A stretch of 64,000 bases of DNA, from positions 1 through 64,000 of the forward strand of contig CANMQX010000011.1 in assembly GCA_947500135.1 (NCBI GenBank), read 5' to 3'. A model generated the notes under the pieces. That model saw only the letters and a list, made by a program, of their open reading frames with translations, was not told where the DNA came from and ran no database searches. Positions 43,038 to 52,400 of the stretch are shown piece after piece. Position numbers and translations under genes: made by a program. The stretch is from an uncultured Paracoccaceae bacterium. GTDB lineage: Bacteria; Pseudomonadota; Alphaproteobacteria; Rhodobacterales; Rhodobacteraceae. Within the stretch, counting starts at the first letter, position 1; each line of letters opens with the position of its first letter.

Positions 43038-43508
43038 ATGCAAACAGGTGTCTTGCGCGTGTTGCGCGCGACCGCCGCCTCGTGGTGGCGACACAAGGAA
43101 CTGCGCCGAACCGGCCAGACGGAGCTGGCGCAGCGGCTCGAACGCGAGACTGTGTTGCGCAATCTCGGATATCTCAGGCAGGTTGAAACATTGCCGAATG
43201 CCCATGTGATCTGTGGCGATGGCGGGACGTTTGTCCAGCTCGGCTGGACCACCGTGTCGACTTTCGCGCCAATCGAGCGCTTTCCCTTGGCCGCTCTAGC
43301 GGTCGCACGTGGGACGCCGGTCATCGATATCCGACCCGTCAACAATGTCATCGCATTCGCGAACCTGCCCCGCGTGACACGAGACGGATCGGGCGACCCT
43401 GAACCTTCGGGTTCCGGCAAGTCCGTCTCGCTGACCACCTACATCGACATGGTCGAAGGGCTCGGCGCGAAAATCATCAACGATCCGCGGCCCCGTCAGT
43501 CAATCTGA
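43038..43508 (+). CDS. Plasmid protein of unknown function
   Basis: A 156-residue protein (QTGVLRVLRATAASWWRHKE, then LGYLRQVETLPNAHVICGDG; ends near YIDMVEGLGAKIINDPRPRQ). No motif recognised. ATG 43038 was chosen because GAAGGGCATTCCC before it matches the start context shared by many genes in this block; an ATG 15 bases upstream has no ribosome-binding site. It is 40 bp before ardC-like gene and probably co-transcribed. Confidence 0.6.
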   Translation: MQTGVLRVLRATAASWWRHKELRRTGQTELAQRLERETVLRNLGYLRQVETLPNAHVICGDGGTFVQLGWTTVSTFAPIERFPLAALAVARGTPVIDIRPVNNVIAFANLPRVTRDGSGDPEPSGSGKSVSLTTYIDMVEGLGAKIINDPRPRQSI

Positions 43509-43548
43509 TCACCATTCCCTCTCACCAAAACTCGAAAGGAGGCTAGCC

Positions 43549-44487
43549 ATGGCCCGATCCCGCACGCCCAAATTCGATGCCTCCGAGGTCATCACCAACG
43601 AAATCATCCGCATCATCGAGCGCGGCGTCCTGCCGTGGCGCAAGCCCTGGACGGCAGGAGGCAGTTCTCGCCCCCTGCGCGTGGGCGGTGAGCCCTATCA
43701 GGGAGTGAACAACTTCCTGCTGACCATGCGGACCGTGATGGCGGGCTACAGCTCGCCCTTCTGGATGACCATTCTTCAAGCCAACGCTCTGGGAGCCAAG
43801 GTCCGCAAAGGCGAGAGGTCCTCTGTCGTTGTCTACTACGGACAAAGCCGGAAAGACGCCGGCGGCGAGGATGATCAGGAGGAGAGCGATGATCGGTCCG
43901 AGGAGGCCCGCATCTTCCGCTTCCAGAAATCCTACCGCGTGTTCAATGCCTGCCAGATCGAGGGCTTGCCCGATAGCTTCTTCCCCGATCCGGAGCCGGC
44001 ACCCGAACATCCGCCTTCCGAGCCCATCCCGCATATGCAGGCGTTTTTCGACGCAATCGACGTCACGACCGTCTTCACGGGAACGGAAGCCTACTATCTG
44101 CCGCCCGTGGATAAGGTCTTCATGCCGTCGATAGCGCGGTTCGAGAACCCGCGGAATTTCTACGGGGTCTGGGCCCATGAGCTGGCCCATGCCACTAAGG
44201 CGCGCCATCGGCTGAACCGCGATTACGGCCTCTCGCGCTTCAGCAACACGGCCTACGCGCGCGAAGAGATCGTCGCCGAGCTGACCTCGGTGTTCCTTGG
44301 CCAGACGCTCGGCTTTACGGCCCATACGCTCGAGCTGAACGCGGCGTATCTCTACAACTGGCTGCGCGTTCTGCGCTCCGACAAGAACGCGATCTTCAAG
44401 CACGCGGCCGACGCGCAGCGCGCCTGTGATTACCTGATCGCACGGTCAGAAGCGGGTAGGGCGGGGGAGGGCGCCCAGGCCGCTTGA
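43549..44487 (+). CDS. ArdC-family antirestriction/ssDNA-binding protein
   Basis: A 312-residue ArdC-type protein. The N-terminal ssDNA-binding region has EIIRIIERGVLPWRKPWTAG and YQGVNNFLLTMRTVMAGYSS; the C-terminal zincin part has NFYGVWAHELAHATKARHRL (HExxH) near residue 209 and YAREEIVAELTSVFLGQTLG near 240. ArdC of IncW plasmids protects incoming DNA from restriction. AAAGGAGG precedes the ATG. Its presence fits a transmissible plasmid. Confidence 0.85.
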   Translation: MARSRTPKFDASEVITNEIIRIIERGVLPWRKPWTAGGSSRPLRVGGEPYQGVNNFLLTMRTVMAGYSSPFWMTILQANALGAKVRKGERSSVVVYYGQSRKDAGGEDDQEESDDRSEEARIFRFQKSYRVFNACQIEGLPDSFFPDPEPAPEHPPSEPIPHMQAFFDAIDVTTVFTGTEAYYLPPVDKVFMPSIARFENPRNFYGVWAHELAHATKARHRLNRDYGLSRFSNTAYAREEIVAELTSVFLGQTLGFTAHTLELNAAYLYNWLRVLRSDKNAIFKHAADAQRACDYLIARSEAGRAGEGAQAA

Positions 44488-44556
44488 GCGGTGTGGGACC
44501 GCAAAAGTGAAAGCGGGCTTTGGGAAGGGTGTATCAACTTCTCAAAGGAGATCCCC

Positions 44557-44946
44557 ATGTCCATGACCGTTCAACCCCAGCCAGACCGTCCCGATCCGAG
44601 TGTGATCGCGGTGCAGAACGACGCGTTTCGCAAGCTCGCGTGCCTTGGAGTGCCGCCCGCACAGCCGATCCAGGGCCGCATGCACGTCACCCGCTCGCTT
44701 ATGGAGGCGGGTGACGGCTTCATGGCCGAGGCGGTGAAGGCCACCGGTGAGTTTGCCACATTCGAGCCCGAGAATGACCCGGAAGGCTGGCACGATTTTG
44801 GGGCGGTCGAGATCCGGGGCGAGACCGTGTTCTGGAAAATCGATCTCTATGAAGCAGACTCGGATTTCCTCTACGGCGCGGAGGCGCCGGACAACCCCGA
44901 AACGACAGTGCGTGTCCTGACAGTCATGATGGCGCGAGATTGGTGA
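44557..44946 (+). CDS. DUF3768-family protein
   Basis: A 129-residue protein that I match to DUF3768: VIAVQNDAFRKLACLGVP, MHVTRSLMEAGDGFMAEAVK, NDPEGWHDFGAVEIRGETVF and the end VRVLTVMMARDW. Small, soluble, function unknown; frequent on alphaproteobacterial plasmids. AAAGGAG precedes the ATG. A damaged copy of its 3' end lies immediately downstream. Confidence 0.75.
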   Translation: MSMTVQPQPDRPDPSVIAVQNDAFRKLACLGVPPAQPIQGRMHVTRSLMEAGDGFMAEAVKATGEFATFEPENDPEGWHDFGAVEIRGETVFWKIDLYEADSDFLYGAEAPDNPETTVRVLTVMMARDW

Positions 44947-44984
44947 GGGCTGTTTTCGCTGAGCAGTGGTAAAACGGCACCCGA

Positions 44985-45080
44985 CATCCCCGACACCACC
45001 ATGCGCGGGCTGACCACTGCCCGGCAGGGCATCACGGAGTGATGTCCCGAGAGGGGATCATGCTGGCGCGCGACTGGTAG
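44985..45080 (+). pseudogene. Remnant duplication of the DUF3768 gene 3' end
   Basis: IPDTTMRGLT (from 44985) matches the DUF3768 segment NPETTVRVLT, and after about 45 unrelated bases IMLARDW and a stop (to 45080) matches its last residues VMMARDW. The remnant has no start and is interrupted. It shows local duplication and decay of this gene. Confidence 0.6.
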
Positions 45081-45119
45081 AAGGGCAGGGGACCCCTCCC
45101 ACTGACATCCCAGACGATG

Positions 45120-45156
45120 AAGGCCCGCTGCCCCTCAAAGGGAGAGTGGGCCTTTT
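45120..45156 (+). terminator. Hairpin, probable terminator
   Basis: AAGGCCC and GGGCCTT form a 7-base stem around 21 bases containing an inner CCC/GGG pairing, followed by TT. It lies between the DUF3768 remnant and the ParB-like gene and probably ends the upstream transcript. Confidence 0.45.
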
Positions 45157-45235
45157 GTCGTGGTGATCCCTGAAGCCGGGGATTGGTCACGCGCAAGCGC
45201 GCGGGCCGCACCTCACCCACCTGGAAGGATATCCC

Positions 45236-47218
45236 ATGACCACAAGTTTTACCCCGCTCACCGTCGCGATTGGCGATCTGACATCACACCCCGCCAATGT
45301 GCGCAGCAACGCGCCGGAAACCTATGATCCCGAGAACATCGCCCATCTGAAGGCCAGCATCGCTGTTCTGGGCCTGCTCCAGCCGCTCCTGGTCCAGAAG
45401 CTTGACGGCAAATATGCCGTCCTCGCCGGTGGCCGGCGCCATGCCGCCCTGAAGGAACTGGTCGCGGACAAGAGCGAGAAGGGGTTCACCGCGAAGACCA
45501 AGGTGGACTGCCGCCTCGTGCCCGAGGATTGCGATGTGACCACGGCGCTGTCGCTTGCCGAGAACATCACTCAAGCGCCGATGAATGCCATCGACGAGTT
45601 CGAGGCCTTCGCCCGGATGATGGAGGTCGACGGCCAGACGCCCGAGACAATCGCGAAGACCTTCGGCACCACGGTGGCGGCGGTGAAAGGCCGGTTGCGC
45701 TATGGCCTGATCCACCCCGACATCCGCGCGGCGGCCCGAGCCAAGACGATTACGCTCGACACGATGAAGGCCTTCGCCGAGCACCCGAGCCAAGAGGTGC
45801 AGAAGGAGGTCTATGAGGCGCTCACCAAGGAAGACAGCTACCTCCAGGCCTATACTGTCCGTCAGGCTCTCAAGTCGCGTGGTGTGCAGGTCAGCGACGA
45901 TATCGGGGCCTTCGTGCGCGAGGACTACGAGGCACGGGGCGGGGCCGTCGCGGCTGATCTCCTGGAAGAGCATTCCGTGCTCGAGGATGCGGTGCTGGTC
46001 GAGACCATCCTGCTCGAGAAGCTCGGGGCCGCCGCCGAAGAGGCTCGCATAAAGCTGGGCTTTGCGTGGGCCGATGCAATGGTGCGCTATGATTACGCGA
46101 CCATGGCCGACTATGGCCGCGTCTATCCCGGCCCAATCGAGCCGGATGAGGCTGCCCAGAAGCGCATCGACGAGATCACCGCCGAGCTCGAGCAACTCCA
46201 GCTCGAGATGGAAGATGAGGGGTTCGAAGACGATGCCTACAATGCGCTCTACGACCGCGTGGACGCCTTGGAAGAGGAAGCCCGCGACCTGCAGGAGGCC
46301 TACAGCGCCGAGGACCTGGCCCGTGCAGGTGTGATTGCGTCCTGGTCGAGTGGGCAGGTGACGCTTCATGTGGGCCTCGTGCGCCCGGAGGACACCGCGA
46401 AAGAGGAGGGCGCGCACGGCTCCTCGGCCAACCCGACCGGGGAGGAGGCCCCGGACGCAGGGGAAATCAGCTACCCGGCCTCATTGGCCGAGGACCTCAA
46501 GACCGAGCGGGCCATGGCCCTCGGCGCCGCGATGGCGCTGCATCCGGAGGCCACGCTCGATCTGACGCTCTTCAAGCTGGTCAGTGACGTTCTGGCCAGC
46601 GGCATGAGTGTCACGCAGGCGATCAAGATCGATGCCCGCAAGGAATACCGCAGCCATGCCAAGATGGACGAGATCGACGAGACCTCGCTCGAGCAGGTGG
46701 CGGCGGCGCATGATGCGCTTGATCTCTCGTGGCTCGATGACGCCCGCGCGCCCGCCGATCAGTTCGCGGCGTTTCGGGCTCTTCAGGCAGGGGAGAAGGC
46801 CAAGCTCGTCGCTTATGCCACGGCCAGCACCACGCAATCCTGCTTCACGCGGGACCGCCAGCGCGACAGCCTGATGCATGCGTTCGAGATCGAGATCATG
46901 CCCGACATCCGCGCCCATTGGACGCCGAATGCGGCGCTCTTCAACCGCTTCAAGAAGGCCTGGCTCCTGAAGATCCTCGGCGAGGATCTGGGTCTCGCCC
47001 AGGAGGCTGTGACGCTGGCCTCGTCGAGCAAGAAAGAGATCGTCGCCTTCTGCGACAAGCTCTTCGCCGAGCCTTTCGCCACGCTCACCGACGCGCAGCG
47101 CGCTGCCGTGGCCGCCTGGTGCCCGCCGATGATGCAGACCGCCGGTGTCGCCTGTGATGAGGCGGAGCCCACTGCGGAAACCCCGGAGCCTGACAGCGAG
47201 GTCGCGCAAGCGGCCTGA
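45236..47218 (+). CDS. ParB-like DNA-binding protein, long form
   Basis: A 660-residue protein. The N-terminal 200 residues have the ParB/Spo0J layout: IGDLTSHPANVRSNAPETYD, ASIAVLGLLQPLLVQKLDGK, YAVLAGGRRHAALKEL, ALSLAENITQAPMNAIDEFE and HTH-like TPETIAKTFGTTVAAVKGRL. The rest is acidic and helical with a coiled coil (IDEITAELEQLQLEMEDEGF). It is far larger than RepB and not beside a ParA, so it may regulate or modify DNA rather than partition. The start context GGATATCCC precedes the ATG. Confidence 0.75.
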   Translation: MTTSFTPLTVAIGDLTSHPANVRSNAPETYDPENIAHLKASIAVLGLLQPLLVQKLDGKYAVLAGGRRHAALKELVADKSEKGFTAKTKVDCRLVPEDCDVTTALSLAENITQAPMNAIDEFEAFARMMEVDGQTPETIAKTFGTTVAAVKGRLRYGLIHPDIRAAARAKTITLDTMKAFAEHPSQEVQKEVYEALTKEDSYLQAYTVRQALKSRGVQVSDDIGAFVREDYEARGGAVAADLLEEHSVLEDAVLVETILLEKLGAAAEEARIKLGFAWADAMVRYDYATMADYGRVYPGPIEPDEAAQKRIDEITAELEQLQLEMEDEGFEDDAYNALYDRVDALEEEARDLQEAYSAEDLARAGVIASWSSGQVTLHVGLVRPEDTAKEEGAHGSSANPTGEEAPDAGEISYPASLAEDLKTERAMALGAAMALHPEATLDLTLFKLVSDVLASGMSVTQAIKIDARKEYRSHAKMDEIDETSLEQVAAAHDALDLSWLDDARAPADQFAAFRALQAGEKAKLVAYATASTTQSCFTRDRQRDSLMHAFEIEIMPDIRAHWTPNAALFNRFKKAWLLKILGEDLGLAQEAVTLASSSKKEIVAFCDKLFAEPFATLTDAQRAAVAAWCPPMMQTAGVACDEAEPTAETPEPDSEVAQAA

Positions 47219-47294
47219 GCCATCACGCGACCCGCGCGTGGACCATGCCGCCCGCGCGGGTCGACCCTCCCACACTCAACAGAAAGACATCCCC

Positions 47295-47888
47295 ATGGCT
47301 ATTCTCAAGTTCTCTGCCTCCGCAGTTGCGGCGCAGATCGCCCATGCGCGCGCCTGCAAAACCTTCTTGCCCAACTGGAACGGGCCCGTGGACAGGCCGG
47401 CCCTGATCCTGATCGTCGGCAATGGTGTGCATCTGCGCTCAAACGGCATCGATGGCACGACCACCCGTATCGTCACCACCGAACAGGCCGATCCCTCCTT
47501 CGCCTTCGCCGACGGCATGAACCCGTTTCGGGATACCGACTGGATGGCGCAGCGCCGCATGGCGTTTCGCGATCTGACCGGCCAGTTCTACACCGACATC
47601 CTCGACGATGTGCAGGTGCTCATCGACCGGGGGCAGGGGGCGATCCGGCTTGCCACCGATGGCCACAGCATCCGCGTCTTCGTGCGCCGGGCCTCGGATT
47701 ATCTCATCGGCGGGACATACGACGTGCCCTCCGGTCTTGGCGGCACGTTCCGGGTTATCCTCAAGGATGCCTGCGACACCTTCGCGATCGTGCAGAACTG
47801 CGGCAATTGCGAGGATTTCGACGCCATGCAGCCCTACCGCGTGCCGCTTGATGCCCTGATGGAACTCGATGACCGGAGGGCGGCGTAA
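47295..47888 (+). CDS. Plasmid protein of unknown function (possibly DUF3085-like)
   Basis: A 197-residue protein. The N-terminal half (AVAAQIAHARACKTFLPNWN, LILIVGNGVHLRSNGIDG, FADGMNPFRDTDW) resembles DUF3085 as I remember it. The C-terminal half (LGGTFRVILKDACDTFAIVQ, NCGNCEDFDAMQPYRVPL) is extra. GAAAGACATCCCC precedes the ATG. It follows the ParB-like gene by 76 bp and is likely co-transcribed. Function unknown. Confidence 0.55.
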   Translation: MAILKFSASAVAAQIAHARACKTFLPNWNGPVDRPALILIVGNGVHLRSNGIDGTTTRIVTTEQADPSFAFADGMNPFRDTDWMAQRRMAFRDLTGQFYTDILDDVQVLIDRGQGAIRLATDGHSIRVFVRRASDYLIGGTYDVPSGLGGTFRVILKDACDTFAIVQNCGNCEDFDAMQPYRVPLDALMELDDRRAA

Positions 47889-47990
47889 CGCGCCCTTTCT
47901 CAAACAAGCATCGCCAATACCCTGCTGGGCCTGGGGCCCTCTCGGGACATTGGCGACAACAATTTCCCCAATGAGAGAAAGGACTCTGAG

Positions 47991-48647
47991 ATGGGATGGC
48001 TCTTCTACACGGACCGCCGCGTCCAGACTTATGCAGATGAGAAAGCGGAAATCGCCCGGCTTTGCAGCTTCGAGAGCGACACGCGCAAAACCGAACTGGT
48101 CAAGGCCTGCAAGGTCGGCTCCACCTGGTATGCGGCCGCGAGGGTCACAAATCTTGACGGCACCCCAGTCGAGGACGCGACTTATGTCTCTGATCCTGAC
48201 GGCTCGATCACCTTCGCCGCCGTCTTCCTCACCCGATATGATGACGGCTGCTGGGGCTACAAGGACATGGAGGAAAGCGCGGGACCAGTCGAATCCCGCG
48301 CGCCACTAAGCCTGTTGGCCCTGCTGTCCGAGCTGAAAGACCCGGACAGCTACGCCCAGGACTGGCGCCAGCGCTGCCGGAATTGGGCTTCGATCCCTGA
48401 CTACGAGGAAGGCGACAAGATCAGGCTCGCAGCACCCGTGACGCTCACCGATGGCAGCACCTGCCAGATCGTCACCGCGACGCACTACAGGCGTGGGCGG
48501 CAAAAACGCCGCTGCTACCGCATTGAGGAAACCGGCGGGCTCGTGCGGCTCTCAAGGGCCTCGCTTGCGGGTTCGGAGCTGCTCAGTTCCGCGAAGGGTG
48601 CGGCCAGTCCTGTGCTGGCGGAGTTCCTGGCGGGGCAGGGTGGCTGA
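47991..48647 (+). CDS. Plasmid protein, DUF6927-like
   Basis: A 218-residue protein beginning GWLFYTDRRVQTYADEKAEI, a start I associate with DUF6927, followed by CKVGSTWYAAARVTNLDGTP and FLTRYDDGCWGYKDMEESAG. No catalytic motif. GAGAAAGGA lies upstream of the ATG. It is conserved in plasmid blocks of this kind in my memory, with no known role. Confidence 0.6.
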   Translation: MGWLFYTDRRVQTYADEKAEIARLCSFESDTRKTELVKACKVGSTWYAAARVTNLDGTPVEDATYVSDPDGSITFAAVFLTRYDDGCWGYKDMEESAGPVESRAPLSLLALLSELKDPDSYAQDWRQRCRNWASIPDYEEGDKIRLAAPVTLTDGSTCQIVTATHYRRGRQKRRCYRIEETGGLVRLSRASLAGSELLSSAKGAASPVLAEFLAGQGG

Positions 48648-48705
48648 GTTTCCCGCTGAGACAACACCACGGGACCCCGCGCGCACATAGTGCCGACTTG
48701 AATTC

Positions 48706-48723
48706 GTATCTCAAATGAGATAC
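48706..48723. promoter_or_regulatory. Palindromic operator of the RelB/RelE-type pair
   Basis: GTATCTCA AA TGAGATAC has perfect 8-base arms, 28 bp before the antitoxin start. This is the expected kind of site for a ribbon-helix-helix antitoxin. Confidence 0.6.
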
Positions 48724-48751
48724 ATCACTCCCATCAACTGGAGGACCATCC

Positions 48752-49051
48752 ATGCCTGCCCAAACATCCATGCTTCACGTTCGTGTTGACGATCAGCTGA
48801 AAGCACGGGCTTCGGACGCACTTGCGGGCGTCGGTCTGACGCTCTCCGACGCGGTGCGTATTCTTCTGACCCGCGTGGCCGCAGAAGGCGGATTGCCTGC
48901 CGGATTGACTGCTGATCCGGATGCCTATGACGCCTGGTTCCGGGCGAAGGTACAGGAAGCGCTGGACGATCCAAGGCCCACAACGTCCCATGCCAAGGCG
49001 ATGCAAGACGCCCAGGCATTGATTGACGGGAAGCGCCTTGCCAAATCTTGA
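48752..49051 (+). CDS. RelB/DinJ-family antitoxin
   Basis: A 99-residue ribbon-helix-helix antitoxin: MLHVRVDDQLKARASDALAG, VGLTLSDAVRILLTRVAAEG, then a C-terminal toxin-binding tail (HAKAMQDAQALIDGKRLAKS). A palindrome upstream is a likely self-binding site. It overlaps the toxin start. Together they form an addiction pair that would stabilise the plasmid. Confidence 0.85.
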   Translation: MPAQTSMLHVRVDDQLKARASDALAGVGLTLSDAVRILLTRVAAEGGLPAGLTADPDAYDAWFRAKVQEALDDPRPTTSHAKAMQDAQALIDGKRLAKS

Positions 49052-49313
49052 ATGGAAAGCGACGGCCATCGCCGACTTGCTGGCAATCATTGACTACATC
49101 TCTGACGACAACCCGGATGCCGCCCAAGTTCTCAAAGACGAGATTGAACACAAGACGTCCCTCCTTCCAGAACGCCCTCTGATGTACCGCGCGGGCCGTG
49201 TGGACGGGACTAGGGAGATGGTTATTCGGCCGAACTACATCGTGGTTTATGCTGAAAGCCCTGAGATGGTGACCATTTTACGCGTTCTTCATGCTGCGCA
49301 GCAGTGGCCATGA
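49038..49313 (+). CDS. RelE/ParE-family toxin
   Basis: About 91 residues with the RelE/ParE pattern: LEWKATAIADLLAIIDYISD, then ERPLMYRAGRVDGTREMVIR and PNYIVVYAESPEMVTILRVLHAAQQWP-type end (conserved R, Y, VLH and final W-P). The TTG at 49038 (LPNLEW) was preferred because GGGAAG lies before it; a TTG at 49023 is possible. ParE toxins act on gyrase and RelE toxins on mRNA; I cannot tell which. Confidence 0.8.
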   Translation: MPNLEWKATAIADLLAIIDYISDDNPDAAQVLKDEIEHKTSLLPERPLMYRAGRVDGTREMVIRPNYIVVYAESPEMVTILRVLHAAQQWP

Positions 49314-49342
49314 TGGGGGTGCAGGCCCCCCGCTAAGAAATT

Positions 49343-49380
49343 GCCCGCTCTACGCCTTCAAAGTGTAGAGCGGGCTTTTT
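49343..49380 (+). terminator. Strong intrinsic terminator
   Basis: GCCCGCTCTAC (49343-49353) pairs perfectly with GTAGAGCGGGC (49365-49375) around an 11-base loop, followed by TTTTT. It ends the toxin-antitoxin transcript 40 bp before the large helicase gene. Confidence 0.85.
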
Positions 49381-49419
49381 GTCCTTTGGAACTCAGACCC
49401 TGATCCAAAGGAAACCCCC

Positions 49420-52400
49420 ATGTCCAAGCCCCGCTCAACGCTCCCTAATCCTGTTGAATCCGACGCTAACCTCGCCTCTGCCCTCGCGCAGATCGGCACG
49501 GAGATCGACCACCAACCCCTGCGCAGTTCAGCGCTCGCGCGTATCATGCGCGAGACGTTTCATGGCAGCGACGCCGGCGGTGCCTGGGACTGGCGCATGG
49601 CCTACGACCTGATGCAGGCCGCGGCTATCCAGGTGCTGCTGCGTGAGGCCGACGCGGCAGGTGACATCGCTACTGCAAAGCTCGTTGCCTCTCGGCTGCT
49701 GACGGAAACCCGCCGCTCAGAGCAGCAGATCCGGCTGCAGCAGTTTTCCACGCCGCTGCCATTCGCGGCTCTGGCCGTACGGGCGGCAGCCATTCGCAAG
49801 AGCGAGACCGTGCTGGAGCCCTCGGCTGGCACCGGCGCTCTCGCTTCGTTCGCGGCACGGGCTGGTGCCACACTTCTGCTCAATGAGATCGATCCCTTTC
49901 GCCAGAGCCTCCTGCGCGCGGTCTACGGCGGCGAGGTGACGAGCCATGACGGGGAGCATATCGACGATCTGCTGCAGACACTGGTCCTGCCCGAAGTCGT
50001 AGTGATGAATCCGCCCTTTGCCTCCTCAGTCGATCGTTCCCGGGACAAACACATCGCCGCCAAGCATCTCATCGCGGCTGCCAAGCGCCTGGCACCCGGC
50101 GGGCGGCTGGTGGCTATCATGCCGCCGGGATTCACGCCCGAACGCGATGCCGCGCATTGGTCCCGCGCCTGCGGCCTCATGACGCCGCGATTGGCCCTCA
50201 CGATGCCGGGACAGGTTTACCGCAAGCTCGGCACAACTGTGGAAACCCAGCTCATGGTCTTCGACAAGGTGCAGGAGGACGGCGAGATGATCCGCGCCAC
50301 GGTTCAGAATCTGGAGGAAGCCCTTCCCTTTGTCGACGCCGTGGCCGCAAGCCGGCCTGAGACACGCCCCACCCAACGGGCGGCGACAAACCCTCATGCG
50401 CGATCGGTCGGTCCAGTAACTGGCGCGCGCAAGCGCCCAGTTGCCACAGTCGCCGCCTCCAAACCCCGCGCCAATGCTGCCATCCCGCTAAGCTTCACAA
50501 GTCTTGAGGCTCCGCGCGACAACACGCCCGTTTCGGATATTTATGCGCGCTACCGCCCGCAGCGGATCGAGATCGCGGGCGCGCAGGAACATCCCACGCC
50601 ACTCGTCGAAAGCATCGCCATGGCCTCCGTCGCGCCACCCGTACCTTCGGGTGCCGCCAGTTCGGAATTACGGCTGCCCGCGCGGTTGATCGAAGAGGGA
50701 CATCTCTCCGAGGCGCAGCTTGAGACGATCATCATGGCGCATGATGCCCATAGGCGTGATCTGCCCGGTCGGTTTACCATCGATGACGACCAGACCAAGC
50801 TGACGCGCGCCGATGATGTCCCGGATGCTCGTGCCTATCGCCTTGGCTATTTCCTCGGCGACGGCACCGGTTGCGGCAAAGGGCGGGAGTGCGCAGGGCT
50901 CATCCTTGTGAACTGGCTGGCCGGGCGCAGGAAGGCGATCTGGGTCTCCAAATCCGCCACGCTTATCGAGGACGCGATCCGCGACTGGACCGATCTTGGC
51001 GGCTCGCCCGCCGACATTCAGCCGCTCTCCAAATGGAAACCGGACCAGCCCGTCCCGATGGGCGACGGTATCCTCTTCGTGACTTACGCCACGCTGCGCT
51101 CGGCGGGCAAATTCGGCACCACGCGGCTGAGCCAGATCTTTGAGTGGATGGGTGAAGACTTCGACGGCGTGCTGGCTTTTGACGAGGCCCATGCCATGCA
51201 GAACGCCGCAGGGTCAGAGCAGGGCAGGGGGGTCAAACCTTCCCAGCAGGGCCTTGCGGGCCTCCGGCTGCAACTGGCAGCACCCCGCGCCCGCGTCTTC
51301 TACATCTCGGCCACAGGTGCGACGAGCGTGCACAACCTCGCCTACGCCGCGCGTCTTGGTCTCTGGGGGCAAGGGCCTGAATACCCCTTCCCGAGCCGCG
51401 AGAGCTTTGTCTCGGCGATGGAGGCCGGCGGTGTCGCTGCCATGGAGGTGGTGGCGCGCGATCTCAAGACGCTCGGGCTCTACACGGCGCGTGCCCTCAG
51501 CTTTGATGGGGTGGAGTATGACGTGCTCGAACACGCGCTCACTCCGGCCCAGATCGAGATCTACAACGCATACGCGGGTGCGTTTCGGACGATCCACCAC
51601 AATCTCGAAGCCGCACTGACTGCGACCGGCGTCAACGACGCCTCGGGCGAGACCAATGCCTCGGCCGCACGCGCCTCGGCTAAATCCCGGTTTGAAAGCA
51701 CGAAACAGCGCTTCTTCAACCATCTCCTGATGGGCATGAAGGCTCCAAGCATCATCCACGCCATCAAGGATGATCTGGCGGCGGGCCATGCTTGCGTCAT
51801 CCAGGTGGTCTCTACAGGCGAAAGCCTGCTGAAACGCCGACTTGAGACAATGGACCCGGAGGACGAGCTCGTCGAGGGCGCGCTGACGCCGCGCGACTAT
51901 GTTCTGGGCTATCTCGAACAAGCCTTCCCGATCCATGCGCAAAAGCTGGTCGAGATCGACGACAATATGGTGGCCGAGCCGCTCCGCGACGAAACTGGCG
52001 CGCTGGTCGTCTCGCGCGAGGCGCTAGCTCTGCGTGACGCGGCCATGATGGAGTTGATGACGCTCGCCCCGATCCCCTCGGCGCTCGATCAGATTCTCTG
52101 GGCCTTTGGCGACGAGGTCGTGGCAGAAGTCACGGGGCGGTCCATCCGGCCCCTCAAGGACGCGGACGGCCATCTCTTCATCGAAAAGCGCACTGCCAGC
52201 AGCAATTCCTCCGAAACCCAAGCCTTCATGGAAGGCGAAAAGGATATCCTGATCTTCTCGGATGCGGGCGGCACGGGCCGGTCCTATCATGCGGCGCAAA
52301 CGGCGAAGAACCAGAAACGGCGCCGGCACTACCTGTTGGAGCCCGGCTGGCGCGCCGATGCGGCCATCCAGGGGCTCGGCCGCACGCATCGCTCGGCCCA

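Noticed and set aside
43543..44403. 286-codon minus-strand frame
   Set aside because: Antisense to ArdC, whose HExxH and family motifs are clear.
45284..46417. 377-codon minus-strand frame
   Set aside because: Antisense to the ParB-like gene, low-complexity composition, no ribosome-binding site.
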